Source: Brachypodius melanocephalos
Taxonomy: Eukaryota > Chordata > Aves > Passeriformes > Pycnonotidae
Assembly (NCBI GenBank): GCA_013398615.1
Contig: VZSR01003816.1
Location: 13,051,711-13,115,710, forward strand
Direction of reading: 5' to 3'
DNA: 64,000 bases
Below are positions 45,501 through 54,327 of the stretch, one piece after another (position 1 is the stretch's first letter; the number at the start of each line of letters is the position of its first letter). The notes beneath the pieces are model-generated. The model saw only the letters and a list, made by a program, of their open reading frames with translations. It did no database searches and was not told where the DNA came from. The position numbers and the translations under genes are program-made.

Positions 45501-48349
45501 AAGCCTCTTCATCTCAGAAGGATGAGAAGGCTCTTGGTACGCCACGGAAGGCTCATCCCAAAGTGACAAAGGACCACCCAGAAACCAGACCAGCCAAGGA
45601 GGAGAAGGCAAAGAAAGAACATCCTAAAGAAGCCAAGGCAGAGAAGCCCTCCAGCAAGGAGGATAAATCAAAAAAACCTGCTGAGAAAAGCAAACTTTCT
45701 GATGCCAAACTTGAGAAAAGGAAAAGAAAAGCAGAGGAAAAGGCTGATAAAGAACATGAAGCCACTTCTGCAAAGGCCTCTAAAGGTGAAACTGCAGAAC
45801 TGAAAACATCGCCCAAGGGGAAGGCTGAGACCGAAGGGGAGAAAGGAGAGCGGACACCAGATAAGGATAAAGCTGCTTTTCTGAACAACCCATCCAAAAA
45901 GATTAAACTTAACCGAGAAACTGGAAAAAAGATTGTGAGCGGAGAGAACGTGCCACCTGGAAAAGAAACTGTGGAGAAACCTGAGCCCAGCAGCAGCAAA
46001 GTTAAAGCAGAAAAGGCAAAGGGAAAAGCCAGGAGGAAAGTGACGGCAGCTGACAGTGCTAGCTCGACTCTTGTGGATTACACCAGGTACCTCAGCAGTT
46101 CTTCTCCTTTTCTTTTTTTCCTTCTCCCCTCTCCAATTCCTTATAGTGCTTAAGGAAAGGAACAGCTAAATGTGTGCTAAACGAGGGAATAGTCCATGAT
46201 CTGCCATGTGAAACTGTACTTGGGTCAAATTCAGATGTTACTAAGGAAAATGAGAAGTTTGTACTGCACAGGAAGCTGGTAGGGTTAATTAATTGGTGAT
46301 GCAAACTCAAAATATTTAAGACATTTGTTGAAGACTTAAGTGTCTTGGTAATCTAAAAAACCTCTAAAATGTCGGTTTTTCTAAGGAAGAACTGGGGCAT
46401 GAAGATAAAACTTTGCCTGTCTGTACCTCTTCATAATTGCTTGCTTTCATGTTGAAAGAAGAATGGATATCTAATTTATCTGCCATTGGGAGAAATGGGA
46501 CGTGAAAGAATTACCAGATCAGACAGTCCCCAATCCGATAATCTTATGTCTTTGTTAATTAAATGTATAGTACAAAATACTAAATTATTGATTGCTCATA
46601 ATCTCAGCCAGTGGGCTCAGCCTTTCTCTTGTCTGTTCCTTTAATTGAATGTCCTTGAGGAAAATGCTAAAAATTTAGAACTGAAACACAAGCCGGTTTA
46701 TGAAATGTTCCCAAAGCTGGTTGTGTGTGCATCCCATTACTAATGTCCGTGTTTTTCCTCCCAGCACAAGTTCCACTGGGGGAAGCCCTGTTAGGAAGCC
46801 TGAGGAGAAGCCAGACACCAAAAGAACTGTCATAAAGACCCTGGAAGAGTATAACAATGACATAACAGCCCCTGCTGAGGATGTCATTATCATGATCCAG
46901 GTCCCTCAGTCCAAGTGGGATAAAGATGACTTTGAGTCTGAAGAGGAAGACATCAAAACCACCACTCAGGTGCCCCCAACTGTAGGAAAACCTGCCAGTG
47001 TTATCAAACCTGTGAGTGCAAAGGCACCAAACCCCCTCAAACACACTGAAAAGGAGACGGAGCCTCTGGAGAAAACACAGAAAGCTGCAAAGGAGGCGAA
47101 TTACGAAAGCACCCAACACGATGCCAAGAGTTCAAAAAGTTCCATGTCTAGTGAAAAAGGTAAAACCAAAGACCGGGATCATTCTTTGTCAGACAAGGAC
47201 AGTTCTGAGAAGAGAAAGAGCAGTATTCAACCAGAAAAAGAGCACTCAGAACGTGCAGCTGAACAAGGAAATGGGAAGACTGTATCTCAGTCTTCCAAAG
47301 ATGGTAGATCTTCAGAGAAGCATGATAGTGGCCGTGGCTCTGCTGCAAAGGACTTCACTCCCAACCGAGACAAGAAGTCTGACCATGATGGCAGCAGGGA
47401 GCACTCGAGTTCCAAGCGCAGGGATGAGAAGAGTGAATCAGCACGGAGGAAAGACTCCCCATCCCGGATCAGAGACTCCACAGCAGTGCAGAAGAGCAAA
47501 CCAAGAGAGGAGCGTGTGGAGCCACCCAAGAAGGGCCCTGTGGAGCCCAAGCGGAGCAGCTACAGCCCCCCGCGGGAGCGCAAGCCCACCGAGCACAAAG
47601 CTGTGCACGAGCCCAAGCGCCCCGCTGAGGAACACAAACCTCCTGATAAAAACCCAGGCAAAGAGAAGGAGAAAGAGAAAGAGAAGGAGAAACACGTACC
47701 AGAAGTCAAGAGCAATAAGGAGAAAGAGCCAGCCGGGAATAAACCACCGGTGAAACAGGACTCACCAGAGGTTAAGGTGGAGAAGGAGAACGTGGTGGCT
47801 CAGGGTGACAAAGGCGTGGCGAAGCCGAAACCACCGCTGAGCAGCGCCGCGCGCCTCTCGTCCGACCTCACCCGCGAGACCGACGAGGCCGCCTTCGTGC
47901 CAGACTACAACGAGAGCGACAGCGAGAGCAACGTGTCTGCAAAGGACGAGGAGGCTGTGGGGAAAACGCCCAAAGAAGCCAAGGAAAAGGCTGTGGATAA
48001 GGTGAAGGAGGAGGCGGCAGCCCCAGCTCCCGCCGAGCAGCCTGAGGTGGGCAGGTGCCAGAGCAGCCCCAGCGTCAGCCGCAGCCGCAGCCACAGCCCC
48101 TCTGAGAGCCAGACACGGAGCCACAGCAGCAGTGCCAGCTCAGGGGAGAGTCAGGACAGCAAGAAAAAGAAAAAGAAGAAAGAGAAGAAGAAGCACAAGA
48201 AGCACAAGAAACACAAGAAGCATAAGAAACACGTGGGAAATGAAACAGAATTGGAAAAGAGCCAAAAACACAAACACAAGAAGAAAAAATCGAAGAAGAG
48301 CAAAGATAAAGAGAAAGACGACCAAAAAGTGAAATCTGTCACGACATAA
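20553..48349 (+). CDS. RBBP6: RBBP6, retinoblastoma-binding protein 6 (17 coding exons, 1775 residues)
   Basis: RBBP6 is a nuclear RING-type E3 ubiquitin ligase that binds p53 and Rb and takes part in mRNA 3'-end cleavage as the counterpart of yeast Mpe1. All 17 exons join in phase: 20553-20718, 26361-26460, 28993-29029, 33534-33578, 35944-36032, 36154-36250, 36795-36934, 37809-37981, 38867-38970, 39412-39776, 40631-40724, 40805-40883, 40970-41015, 42137-42499, 42846-42947, 44344-46086, 46765-48349. Domains in order: ubiquitin-like DWNN (about 1-80), CCHC zinc knuckle CFRCGKPGHYIKNC (161-174), C4C4 RING (259-299), Q12 and proline-rich linkers, RS-rich domain (about 668-760), long charged region covering the Rb- and p53-binding parts known in mammals, and a Lys/His-rich nuclear localisation tail. 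Human RBBP6 is about 1792 residues by memory. The start MSCVHYKFSSKLNYDT is the conserved N terminus. Confidence 0.97.
20719..26360 (+). other. RBBP6: RBBP6 intron 1
   Basis: About 5.6 kb of AT-rich unique sequence. No exon, recognisable RNA gene or transposon was found. The intron starts with a CpG-rich edge and ends with a ttgtttccag acceptor. Confidence 0.85.
26361..26460 (+). CDS. RBBP6: RBBP6 exon 2, DWNN domain second half
   Basis: It codes EYTDDSALIPKNSSVIVRR and IPIGGVKATSKTYV, the rest of the ubiquitin-like fold. The donor is gtgagt at 26461. Both boundary codons are split and in phase. Confidence 0.97.
26461..28992 (+). other. RBBP6: RBBP6 intron 2
   Basis: About 2.5 kb of AT-rich sequence with no recognisable exon or repeat. 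It ends in a ttcttcttctag acceptor. Confidence 0.85.
28993..29029 (+). CDS. RBBP6: RBBP6 exon 3 (37 bp micro-exon)
   Basis: It codes ISRSEPVSGTSKA with the split first codon, matching human ISRTEPAMATTKA. The donor is gtatgt at 29030. The exon ends exactly on a codon boundary at residue 101, so reading through the donor gives an alternative C terminus. Confidence 0.95.
29030..29104 (+). CDS. RBBP6: RBBP6 alternative C terminus (DWNN-only isoform), read-through of exon 3
   Basis: Reading past the exon 3 donor gives 24 more codons starting VCKNTISHFF, then a stop at 29102-29104, for a 125-residue protein with only the DWNN domain. From memory, the short human isoform 3 (118 residues) also continues VCKNTISHFF after residue 101. 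An AATAAA at 29444-29449 followed by a GT-rich stretch could end this mRNA. Short DWNN proteins are reported to act separately from, or to compete with, full-length RBBP6. The match to human is recalled, not computed. Confidence 0.65.
   Translation, partial: VCKNTISHFFSYTLHLVLNNAAFY
29105..29475 (+). terminator. RBBP6: Intronic polyadenylation region for the short RBBP6 isoform
   Basis: The canonical AATAAA at 29444-29449 is preceded by AT-rich sequence with tgtatgt/tgtatag (UGUA-type) words and followed within 15 bases by tggagtgtattttttg, a typical downstream element. A further AATAAA near 30710, followed by a tcgtgtgttcc stretch, could be a second site. Confidence 0.55.
29476..33533 (+). 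other. RBBP6: RBBP6 intron 3 (distal part)
   Basis: Unique AT-rich sequence with T-runs at about 31063-31080 and 31611-31623 and an A-run at about 31889-31903. No exon or recognisable transposon is seen. The part nearest exon 3 may belong to a longer 3' UTR of the short isoform. Confidence 0.8.
33534..33578 (+). CDS. RBBP6: RBBP6 exon 4 (45 bp)
   Basis: It codes IDDSSASISLAQLTK, as I recall it in human. Acceptor gtgaacag, donor gtatat. The exon is a whole number of codons, so skipping would keep the frame. Confidence 0.96.
33579..35943 (+). other. RBBP6: RBBP6 intron 4
   Basis: About 2.4 kb, AT-rich. A canonical AATAAA at 35007-35012, followed by a tggttgcttttgtg stretch, could be another intronic poly(A) site. 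No exon or repeat family is recognised. Confidence 0.8.
35944..36032 (+). CDS. RBBP6: RBBP6 exon 5
   Basis: It codes TANLAEANASEEDKIKAMM and TQSGHEYDPV. Acceptor tgcacag, donor gtaagt at 36033. It links the DWNN domain to the zinc knuckle. Confidence 0.96.
36154..36250 (+). CDS. RBBP6: RBBP6 exon 6, CCHC zinc knuckle
   Basis: It codes NYMKKPVGPPPPSYT followed by CFRCGKPGHYIKNC (C-X2-C-X4-H-X4-C, residues 161-174), a retroviral-type zinc knuckle expected to bind RNA. The donor is gtaaga at 36251. Confidence 0.97.
36251..36794 (+). other. RBBP6: RBBP6 intron 6
   Basis: About 540 bp. Nothing recognisable beyond splice signals. Confidence 0.85.
36795..36934 (+). CDS. RBBP6: RBBP6 exon 7
   Basis: It codes DKNFESVPRIKKSTGIPRSF and then MMEVTDPNTKGAMLTNTGKY, a conserved stretch between zinc knuckle and RING also found in Mpe1-type proteins. 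Donor gtgagt at 36935. Confidence 0.96.
36935..37808 (+). other. RBBP6: RBBP6 intron 7
   Basis: About 870 bp of unique sequence ending in a long pyrimidine tract and ttccag. Nothing else is recognised. Confidence 0.85.
37809..37981 (+). CDS. RBBP6: RBBP6 exon 8, RING finger first part
   Basis: It codes the acidic SSSSEEDDPIPDELL lead, then the first RING ligands: C259 and C262 (LLCLICKDIM), C275 region (IPCCGNSYC) and C280/C283. The cysteine-only pattern is the RBBP6-type C4C4 RING, close to a U-box. Donor gtaagt at 37982. Confidence 0.97.
37982..38866 (+). other. RBBP6: RBBP6 intron 8
   Basis: About 885 bp containing a reverse-oriented CR1 fragment (38547-38735), the only transposon piece recognised inside the gene. 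Confidence 0.85.
38547..38735 (-). mobile_element. CR1 LINE 3'-tail fragment in RBBP6 intron 8
   Basis: It runs tagaatttcagaatggttt, ggaaccttaaagctcat, aggttgctccaagcctc, gaacacttccagggatg and acaacttctctgggcaacc, the reverse complement of a CR1 tail. It is antisense to the gene. Confidence 0.87.
38867..38970 (+). CDS. RBBP6: RBBP6 exon 9, RING finger second part
   Basis: It codes IRTALLESEEHTCPTCHQ with the last RING ligands C296 and C299, then TDVSPDALIANKFLRQ. Acceptor atttgtag, donor gtaatg at 38971. Confidence 0.97.
38971..39411 (+). other. RBBP6: RBBP6 intron 9
   Basis: About 440 bp. Only splice signals are recognisable. Confidence 0.85.
39412..39776 (+). CDS. RBBP6: RBBP6 exon 10, Gln/Pro tract and linker
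   Basis: After AVNNFKNETGYTKRLRK the exon codes Ile, twelve Gln (eleven CAG, one CAA), Leu and ten Pro, then a linker with TLQPLMRPALARQQDPLMI and ending PDGPFR. Human, as I recall, goes straight from RLRK to QLPPPPPP with no glutamine run, so the Q tract looks lineage-specific. Donor gtaagg at 39777. Confidence 0.95.
39466..39534. repeat. RBBP6: Coding CAG and CCA/CCG repeat (poly-Gln then poly-Pro)
   Basis: (CAG)5 CAA (CAG)6 is followed by CTG and ten proline codons (CCA/CCG mix). The nearly pure CAG stretch is likely length-variable between individuals or species. Confidence 0.95.
39777..40630 (+). other. RBBP6: RBBP6 intron 10
   Basis: About 850 bp with an attaattt-rich stretch at 40095-40130. 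No exon or repeat family is recognised. Confidence 0.85.
40631..40724 (+). CDS. RBBP6: RBBP6 exon 11
   Basis: It codes DADAVLPPALMTAAELSKSS and PLSISSLLEEK. Acceptor tttttgcag, donor gtaaat at 40725. Part of the unstructured linker after the RING. Confidence 0.94.
40805..40883 (+). CDS. RBBP6: RBBP6 exon 12
   Basis: It codes GYQVPVLRQPAIPSLLGPQG and QSIPTT, matching the human GYQVPVL region. Acceptor tattcccaag, donor gtaaga at 40884. Confidence 0.94.
40970..41015 (+). CDS. RBBP6: RBBP6 exon 13 (46 bp)
   Basis: It codes GHPMRAGALRRPGWE and two bases of Leu. Acceptor ctgcaaaag, donor gtaagt at 41016. Human continues after GWE with a segment starting HSNKLGYLV, which is not found here; reading through the donor meets an immediate stop. 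Confidence 0.9.
41016..42136 (+). other. RBBP6: RBBP6 intron 13
   Basis: About 1.1 kb. It holds a 152-codon open frame (41488-41946) that I do not recognise and treat as chance. The mammalian NKLGYLVSPPQQ segment was looked for and not seen. Confidence 0.8.
42137..42499 (+). CDS. RBBP6: RBBP6 exon 14, proline-rich region
   Basis: It codes SNRGRPHSDRAQRTQAPSLP, then the proline-rich PVPPPPLYPPPPHALPLPPG and PPGQPPSAGYTVPPPGYPP, ending PPLSREEFYREQRRLKE. Polyproline stretches suit WW or SH3 partners. Donor gtaagt at 42500. Confidence 0.96.
42793..42834. repeat. RBBP6: 19-bp direct repeat carrying AATAAA, just before exon 15
   Basis: The word ttgtaataaaggtcaaact occurs at 42793-42811 and again at 42816-42834. 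The second copy ends 11 bases before the exon 15 acceptor. Each copy includes AATAAA. Confidence 0.9.
42846..42947 (+). CDS. RBBP6: RBBP6 exon 15 (102 bp, probably alternatively spliced)
   Basis: It codes EKKKSKLDEFTNDFAKELME and YKKIQKERRRSFSR, 34 residues, residues 633-666. The length is a multiple of three, and from memory human isoform 2 lacks 34 residues at the matching place, so this exon is a likely cassette exon. Donor gtaact at 42948 is weaker than average. Confidence 0.94.
42948..44343 (+). other. RBBP6: RBBP6 intron 15
   Basis: About 1.4 kb of unique sequence, with an 84-codon open frame at 43051-43305 that I do not recognise. It ends with a T-rich tract and ttttaag acceptor. Confidence 0.8.
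44344..46086 (+). CDS. RBBP6: RBBP6 exon 16, RS domain and Rb-binding region (1743 bp)
   Basis: It starts with the serine/arginine-rich segment (SRSYSRSFSRSHSRSYSRSP, RSRSRSHGYHRSRSRSPPYR), the hallmark of splicing and processing factors, then REYFNRYREVPPYDMKAYYG and a Tyr/Trp/Arg-rich stretch (RYREWERNYREWYEKFYKGY). The rest is a Lys/Glu-rich disordered region that includes the Rb-binding part mapped in human. Donor gtacct at 46087. Confidence 0.97.
46087..46764 (+). other. RBBP6: RBBP6 intron 16
   Basis: About 680 bp of AT-rich sequence. Only splice signals are recognisable. Confidence 0.85.
46765..48349 (+). CDS. RBBP6: RBBP6 terminal coding exon 17 (p53-binding region and nuclear localisation tail)
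   Basis: It codes STSSTGGSPVRKPEEKPDTK, the highly conserved EEYNNDITAPAEDVIIMIQV and PQSKWDKDDFESEEED, a long Ser/Lys/Glu-rich region matching the p53-binding part in human, the conserved DLTRETDEAAFVPDYNESDS, and a tail of Lys and Lys-His repeats ending DQKVKSVTT. The stop TAA is at 48347-48349. The tail is the expected nuclear localisation signal. Confidence 0.97.
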
Positions 48350-48770
48350 ACCGACAGATAATGAAAAAATGACTTAATTACTAAGTCATCTGTATGATCT
48401 TTGTTAAAATGTAAACGACTTCAAGCGTTGTAAATAATGACATGAAAGACCCTGTGCTGCACTTAAAATATTGCTGCTTGATTATTTGATTTTTACATCA
48501 GAGCTTTATAAAAGTGAACATTTTGTACAGAATTGTGAGTTGTGACCATGTAACATGAAAGGTTTTGCTGGGGCATCTTCTTTTTAACCACCGTTAATTA
48601 TTTTGGGTGGAGTTTACTGTACTGTGAAGATTTTCACATTTGGGTTTTTTTTAATTGCCTGGCAGAAGCAGCTGGTACCAGTTACCAAATACCAGCGGGT
48701 GAAATGCAGAATACATTACAGCCCTGTTATGTCACTTTTTGATTACAATAAAAACATTTTCAGTAAATGA
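48350..48770 (+). terminator. RBBP6: RBBP6 3' UTR and poly(A) signal
   Basis: About 420 bp of AT-rich sequence with aaataatgacatg and ttgtacag words ends with AATAAA at 48747-48752. Cleavage is expected near 48,770. Confidence 0.85.
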
Positions 48771-48807
48771 CCCAATGTGAGGTTTCCAGCGGGAGTTGCA
48801 TGTGAGC

Positions 48808-48968
48808 GGAGAGCATCCCAATGCTTCCCATTCCTGGAAGTGTCCAGGCTGGGTTGGTCAGGGCTTGGAGCAGCCTGGTGTAGTGGAAGGTGGCCCTGCC
48901 TGTGGCAGAGAGGTGGGGCTGGGTGGGATTTTTGGTCCTTCAACCCAAACCATTCCAGGATTCTAACA
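48808..48968 (+). mobile_element. CR1 LINE 3'-tail fragment just past the RBBP6 poly(A) site
   Basis: It runs attcctggaagtgtccagg, cagggcttggagcagcctgg, tagtggaaggtggccctgcc and caacccaaaccattccagg with attcta. It is the 3'-most part of CR1 only. Confidence 0.85.
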
Positions 48969-49241
48969 GTAGTGCCAGAGAAAAAGCTTGCTGGGAACTA
49001 TTGTGTGGGAAAAATAACTTACAAAGGGGTTTAATTTTGGGGAAAGTGGCAGGACCTGCCCTGGCGGAGGGGTAGGAGGTGCTGGGGTGGTGTGTGCCAA
49101 GGAGCTAGGGGTTTGTAGGGTAGAATGTGGGATATGGCCCCAAAACTGCAGCCCCTCTTGGCGTTGGCACTGACTGCTTCAGGTAATGTTACACACGAAG
49201 CTGCCTCATGGCTGCTTTGTTCTGCTTGCTTTGGGAAGCTG

Positions 49242-49312
49242 TTGTCTGTTGGGGTTGAAACCCTGTGGTCATTAAGGTCCCTTCCAGCCAAAACCAGTCT
49301 GGGATTTGCCAG
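49242..49312 (+). mobile_element. CR1 LINE terminal fragment, short
   Basis: The order ggggttgaaacc, cattaaggtcccttccagcc and aaaaccagtctgggatt matches the last 60 to 70 bp of CR1. The identification rests on this short piece. Confidence 0.5.
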
Positions 49313-50789
49313 CAGATGTTTGCACACAGGGTTAAACTCTCTGTAACTTGCATTTTCTCTCCCAGTGGTGCTCACAAGGTGTTTTAAACAGAACTGCTTG
49401 GTCGATGTTGGATGTGGGGTTGACACCTGACAGCCCTGACCCCTCTCTGATATATGGGGCTCAGAACAGGCAGGACAAGGAAGCCTGGAAAGGCAGCATC
49501 TTGCTCTGAGCAGTCACAGGAGATAGAAAATTGAAATTATTAGCTGGACAGTTTTAAGAAAGAGGTGGCAGTGGAGGTATTGCTCAGCCATCAAAGCCAG
49601 CACAGGGTGGGGCAATGGGTGTCACCAAGAGCGTAGTGTCCCCATGGCTGCGGGATTGAGCAGGGACAGCCCTTGACCATGGGATTTGCCCAGAGATTGG
49701 TGTGGAAATGCTGTGTGGGGAAGCAGCATTGCCTGCTGACAGAAAGTGTCACCATGCAGAGGGGCTGTCCTGAGGGCTGAGCAGCAAAGAAATGGTAAAA
49801 CAGGGACATTCATCCTTGTTCTCCTGGGGGTGAGCCAGCACCTCGATCATCCTGGGTCAGAGAGAGCATCCTGAGAGGTGAAACAAGAGCACACCAGGAT
49901 CCCTGCTGGGTTTCACCTCAGCACTGTGTGCCTTTTAATGTCAGGCCTTCCTGCTGGATTCCAGGTGTTTTCTGCCCAAGGAAAAGCAGGTTTCCAGTTC
50001 ATCTGCTCCTATTTTTGCTTTCCAGCTTGAAAATGCACAGGTGGGTGATGGTGTTACAGGTGCCTGGCAGGGGTTTGCTGTGTGTGGGGCAGGGTGGGAG
50101 CACAGGAAAAGCACCCTCAGAATCTCCCTTGACAGAGTCTGTGCTTGTGAGGATGAGGCTGGAAAACGGGATTGATTTTGGACTTCTCTGGCTGCTTTGG
50201 CCTCATGAAATTGAAAATTCAGGAACTGGGGAAATGGGATGCTTGAGCTGGCATGTGTTAAGTGCTTTATTATTGATATACAAGTTAATGAGTAAACTTG
50301 CACTGAAATCAAATTCTGAACTTTTTTAATGGAATAGCTCCATAAACCCAGTAATATTATGTATTTTTATATAACCCTGTGCTGGAAAGCTGTCGTTGAA
50401 GTCTGTCCTAATGCCCAGTTCAACCTGTTGAGGTGTTGGAGAGGCTGTGTGGTGTGGCTGGGCTATGCTGCAGCCTGGAGCCCTGTGCCTCTGTCTGCCT
50501 CAGGTAGAGTTTTCTCAGTGTCTCTCATTTGGCCTCTGTTGTGTAATCTCAGAGTCAAGTTCCATTAAAAGTGAAATGTTTTGATGATTCCCAGCCTTAT
50601 TTTAATTCTCTTCTGTGCAGAATATGATGTAAATTGATAAAGCTTGGAATCCAGCACTACAAAGGCAGCACAGGCACTTGGCACTGCCTTGTCCAGGGGG
50701 GCATCAGGTGAGGAAGAACGGGACGGCTTTGTCCAAAATCCGCCTTTGGGGCTGCTTTGGCTGAAGATTTGGTGACTCTCCAGGCATTT

Positions 50790-51291
50790 ACTCGCAGCCG
50801 ATCCCCGGGGTTACACGGGGCGCGGTGCCCCGGCAGGGCGGGTGCCGAGCTGGGGACAGGCGGTGGTGGTGCCGCGGTGCCCCTGGGCACGGCCTCGTGG
50901 CTGTGCTGGCACCTTGGCACAGCCGTCACGGCTGCATTGGTGCACGGCAATGGAGCAACGCTCGCTGGGCCGTGCCCGGCTCCTCCGGGCAGCGGCGGGA
51001 GGGTGCTGGAGGAGGAGGATGGTGATGAAGAGGAAGGTGCGGTGCTGGCACGGGGCTGACGTCAGCGCCGGGCACATGGGGACAGCGCGGCGCTGCCAGC
51101 CCGTGACCCGCTTTCCCTTCCACGGAGCGAGGGTTCCGCTCGCCAATTCCGAGCTCTAATCCAGCGCCGCTCCGCGCCAGGCTGCTGCCAGAGCCCGCCC
51201 CGGCGGATCCCTCCAAACGGGCTCTCCTCCTCCTCCTCGTCCTCCATGGAAATGCCCCCGCGAGCTCTGCCAACGCCCGTGCCTTTGAGAG
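50790..51291. promoter_or_regulatory. CpG-rich block, possible promoter or first exon
   Basis: GC- and CpG-rich sequence ends with a splice-donor-like gagag|gtaaatgag (GT at 51292). A short frame starting at 51246 (MEMPPRALPTPVPLR) would run into this donor, but I recognise no protein. It could be an alternative first exon of a downstream gene or simply GC-rich DNA. Confidence 0.25.
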
Positions 51292-51493
51292 GTAAATGAG
51301 AGTTGAGTAATTAGCGATGGTGCATTGAGGGGCGAAATTCCTCGGGTTTCATTTCCATCAGCTAACCTATCGCTATCGTGCGTCCTGGGCTGGGGATGTG
51401 GATGGGGCTTGAGCTGGGCACGCTCTGCCCTGTCACCCTCCGAGGGGCCGGGACAGGACGAGGCTTGGCCGGGGTCTGTCCATCCATCCACTC

Positions 51494-51509
51494 TGTGTGT
51501 GTGTGTGTG
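51494..51509. repeat. (TG)n microsatellite
   Basis: Eight TG units followed by cgcacg. Short and simple. Confidence 0.85.
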
Positions 51510-51539
51510 CGCACGCCGGGGCTGCTGTCACCCTTTTGT

Positions 51540-51660
51540 GAGCGAAATGGCTGTTTGGTAGCAGCGAGCGAGGGCTCCTTGCCAAGCTGCTTAATTAAGA
51601 CTGAGCATATGCAGATTCGCCTTGTTTTCAGCTAATGACAGCTGCAAACAGTTACTTGTC
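51540..51660. promoter_or_regulatory. Candidate conserved noncoding element
   Basis: Unique sequence with gcttaattaagactgagc, catatgcagattc and gctaatgacagctgc. Homeodomain-like and E-box cores cluster in about 100 bp. The call is composition-based only. Confidence 0.25.
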
Positions 51661-51866
51661 GGGCTCGCCGGCGCTGGCTTGGTGACACGAGGCCAGCGAC
51701 GACGGAGCGATGGGGCCAGGCACGGCGGCACCGTGGGTCAGGGCTGGGAGGCAGCGGTCTCCTGGAGCTGCTCAGCCCGGTGCTCCCCAGGGACCCAGGT
51801 CAGCCCGGCCTCGGCATCCTTGGCACCACCCCCAGCTCCTTCAGCTGGGACCGCCAGAGAGGGGAT

Positions 51867-51907
51867 GTTTTGCTTTGTTTTGCTTTGTTTTGCCTTGTTT
51901 TGTTTTG
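51867..51907. repeat. (TTTTG/TTTGC)n simple repeat
   Basis: Degenerate pentamer repeats of ttttgctttg type. No gene context. Confidence 0.85.
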
Positions 51908-54327
51908 AGCGTTGTCAGCAGCGCAGACATCCCGTGATGTTTCACAGGAAAACAGATAAAGATGTGTGCAAACGTAGGTGACATTTGTGGTTCCCCAGCG
52001 GCCTTCAGCAATGCTCTGCCAGCTGAGAACCCAAGCAGAGAGTTGGGAACTCCCTGCCCGAAGCCGTGCCCCGAGGGCAGCTGGCAACTCTCCAGAATCC
52101 CGGGCTTTCTGAGGATGCTCTCAAAAAGAGAGCAATCAATGTTTTCATTGGGTTTATCATTACTGTGATTGTGCTGATGGAAGGAGAGCCTTGGGGAGGC
52201 CTGAGCTGGTGAAACGCTCTGTGCTGCAGAGGAGGACACTCCACGTTGTTTTAAGGATGCAGGGAAATGAGGACATGGGGGAAAAGTCACCCTGCAGATA
52301 TAATTAAGTCCTGTTTGACACACATCCTGCTGGTGAGCCATGCCTCGGGGCTGGGATGCTCTCGTGTGTCCCCTGAACCCACAGCCCAGCAGGAGTGGAT
52401 GTGCTCAGGTCAGGAATCAGAGGATTTGGGGCTGTTTGGCCAAGTCCTGTACATCTATTCCAGCTGTTTCTAACCCAGGGCACGGGGCAGGGATGGGGAC
52501 AAGGGCCACTCTGCTCTGCCCCATGGGTGTGGGGTATCCCAAAAGCTGGGAGCCAGGGCTGGGCTGCAGCCCTGGCCCTGTTTGTTGGTATCTGTCCTTG
52601 ACCCTGAGGACCAGGAGCAAACTGCTCCAGAAAGATGAGCTGGGCTGACACCAGCAACCCAAGGTGGGGAGGATGCAGAGGCACTCCCATCCCATCCCAC
52701 CACTGTCTGCTGGTTACTGGCCACATCCCCAGCCCACCAAGAACTCCAGCCCTGAAATGAGCTTGAGTTCTGCTCATGAGGAGCTAAATGCTCATTCTCT
52801 TCTGAGAATATTTTGGAGTATTCCTGATTTTAATTGGGTTTATTTAATTATTATTTACTTTGACTGAATAAACTGTTGTGTTTAAATAACACTGCTTTTG
52901 CCAAAATGCTGTCAGGGAGAAGCTGCTTTCCCTTTAGGAGCCCTCAAACGTGGGCTGCCTTCCAAGCCCCCCACCCAGCAGCGTGTGCAGCATCCTCCTG
53001 CCCTGGCCAGGAGCACACTCTGTGCTGAAGGATGGCCCTCTGGCCATGGGGAGGGGCACAGGAGCTGTAGGGGTGTTTCCAAAAACACCTCCAGCATCAC
53101 TTGTGGGGTCTGGTAGGGCTGAAGGGCTCGGCTGTGACTGTCCTGCAGCCAGGCAGAACCCAGCTCCTTGACAAGTTTGTGAGGCAGAGGGAGAACAGAT
53201 CCAAAGAGCATCTGAATCACGGGCAGGATGAACAGCTGAGCTTGGAAAACTGGGGAGAAAAGAGAGCTGAACTCAGGGGTGGAAGCAGGTGGTGAATATT
53301 GACAGCACCAGCCAACAGTGGTGAAGCCTCAGTCCAAATCCACCTGTGGGGTTGGTTCTTGTCCATTTATTTTCTTTTGTTTCTATTTTTTAAATCACAG
53401 TTACATCCCATAGAGACAGTTTCGGAGAGCTAGGGGCGTTCAGCCTGTGGCACTGTGTCAGGAGATGGAACAGCCTTTCTTTGGAAGCTCAGGGCTCTCC
53501 CCCTGTCCAGAAGGGTTTGAGGTCCCACCAGGACAGGGACACCCTTAGGACACGTGGGGGTGGCCTGTGCACCAGCAGCAACTTTTCCATCACTTTGTTT
53601 CCTTATTTGGTGTTTCTTTAATAATTAGTAGCAGATTTTGTACTTACGTTTGCAATTATCTGGATGCCTCTGGGACATGTTCTGCTGGATAATTGAATCT
53701 CCTGGTCTGTGACTGCAGGGATGGCTGGGGAGAGCACGCTGGAGCCCAGGAATGCTCTGCTGCCTGTTGGTGTCATGTTAAGACAAATTGAGCTTCTTCA
53801 TTTTAAAAAACTACTGGAAACAAAGCATTCTGCTTTGCTGTCCTCAGCACAAGCTTTGCAGGAGCCTGGACTAGAGAGGAAAATGCATGATTATCAGTAA
53901 TTAACTGGATAAATATTTTGATTAAATACAGTGGATGCTCCACGTGCCCAGCTCCAGTGACTGCACTGGGGGGATGTGGGGCAGTGGGAATGGAGGTCCT
54001 GGACAGACAGATGGATGCTGTGGGCAGCCTTTGCTGGGCAGGCAGGAGAGGGGCCCGTGCTTGGCACCAGAGGGTGCCACCAGGACCCGGCTCTGTGCAG
54101 GGCTTGTCCCTGTCCCTCCAGAGGGATCTCGACATGTCACCTCTTCTGTCACAGCACGTGACATTGGCTGGTAAAGTGTCAAGCAAGGGAGAAGGATCCT
54201 CCACGTCAGAGCTGCTCTCCAGGGTAAGTGCAAAAACTGCTTGGCTTCTAAACCTTTCTAATTTAGGGATATTCAGTGAAATCCACTCCATTAGCATTGC
54301 TAATGCTTGTAGGGCCTGGCAGGGGAT

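Noticed and set aside
44977..45999. Minus-strand open frames of 148-164 codons opposite RBBP6 exon 16
   Set aside because: They are shadows of the Lys/Glu/Ser-rich coding exon; the Phe/Leu/Ser-rich antisense translation is the expected complement.
53420..53560. Possible CR1 fragment (gagctaggggcgttcagcct)
   Set aside because: Only one short word resembles CR1, and the rest does not follow CR1 order closely enough to list.
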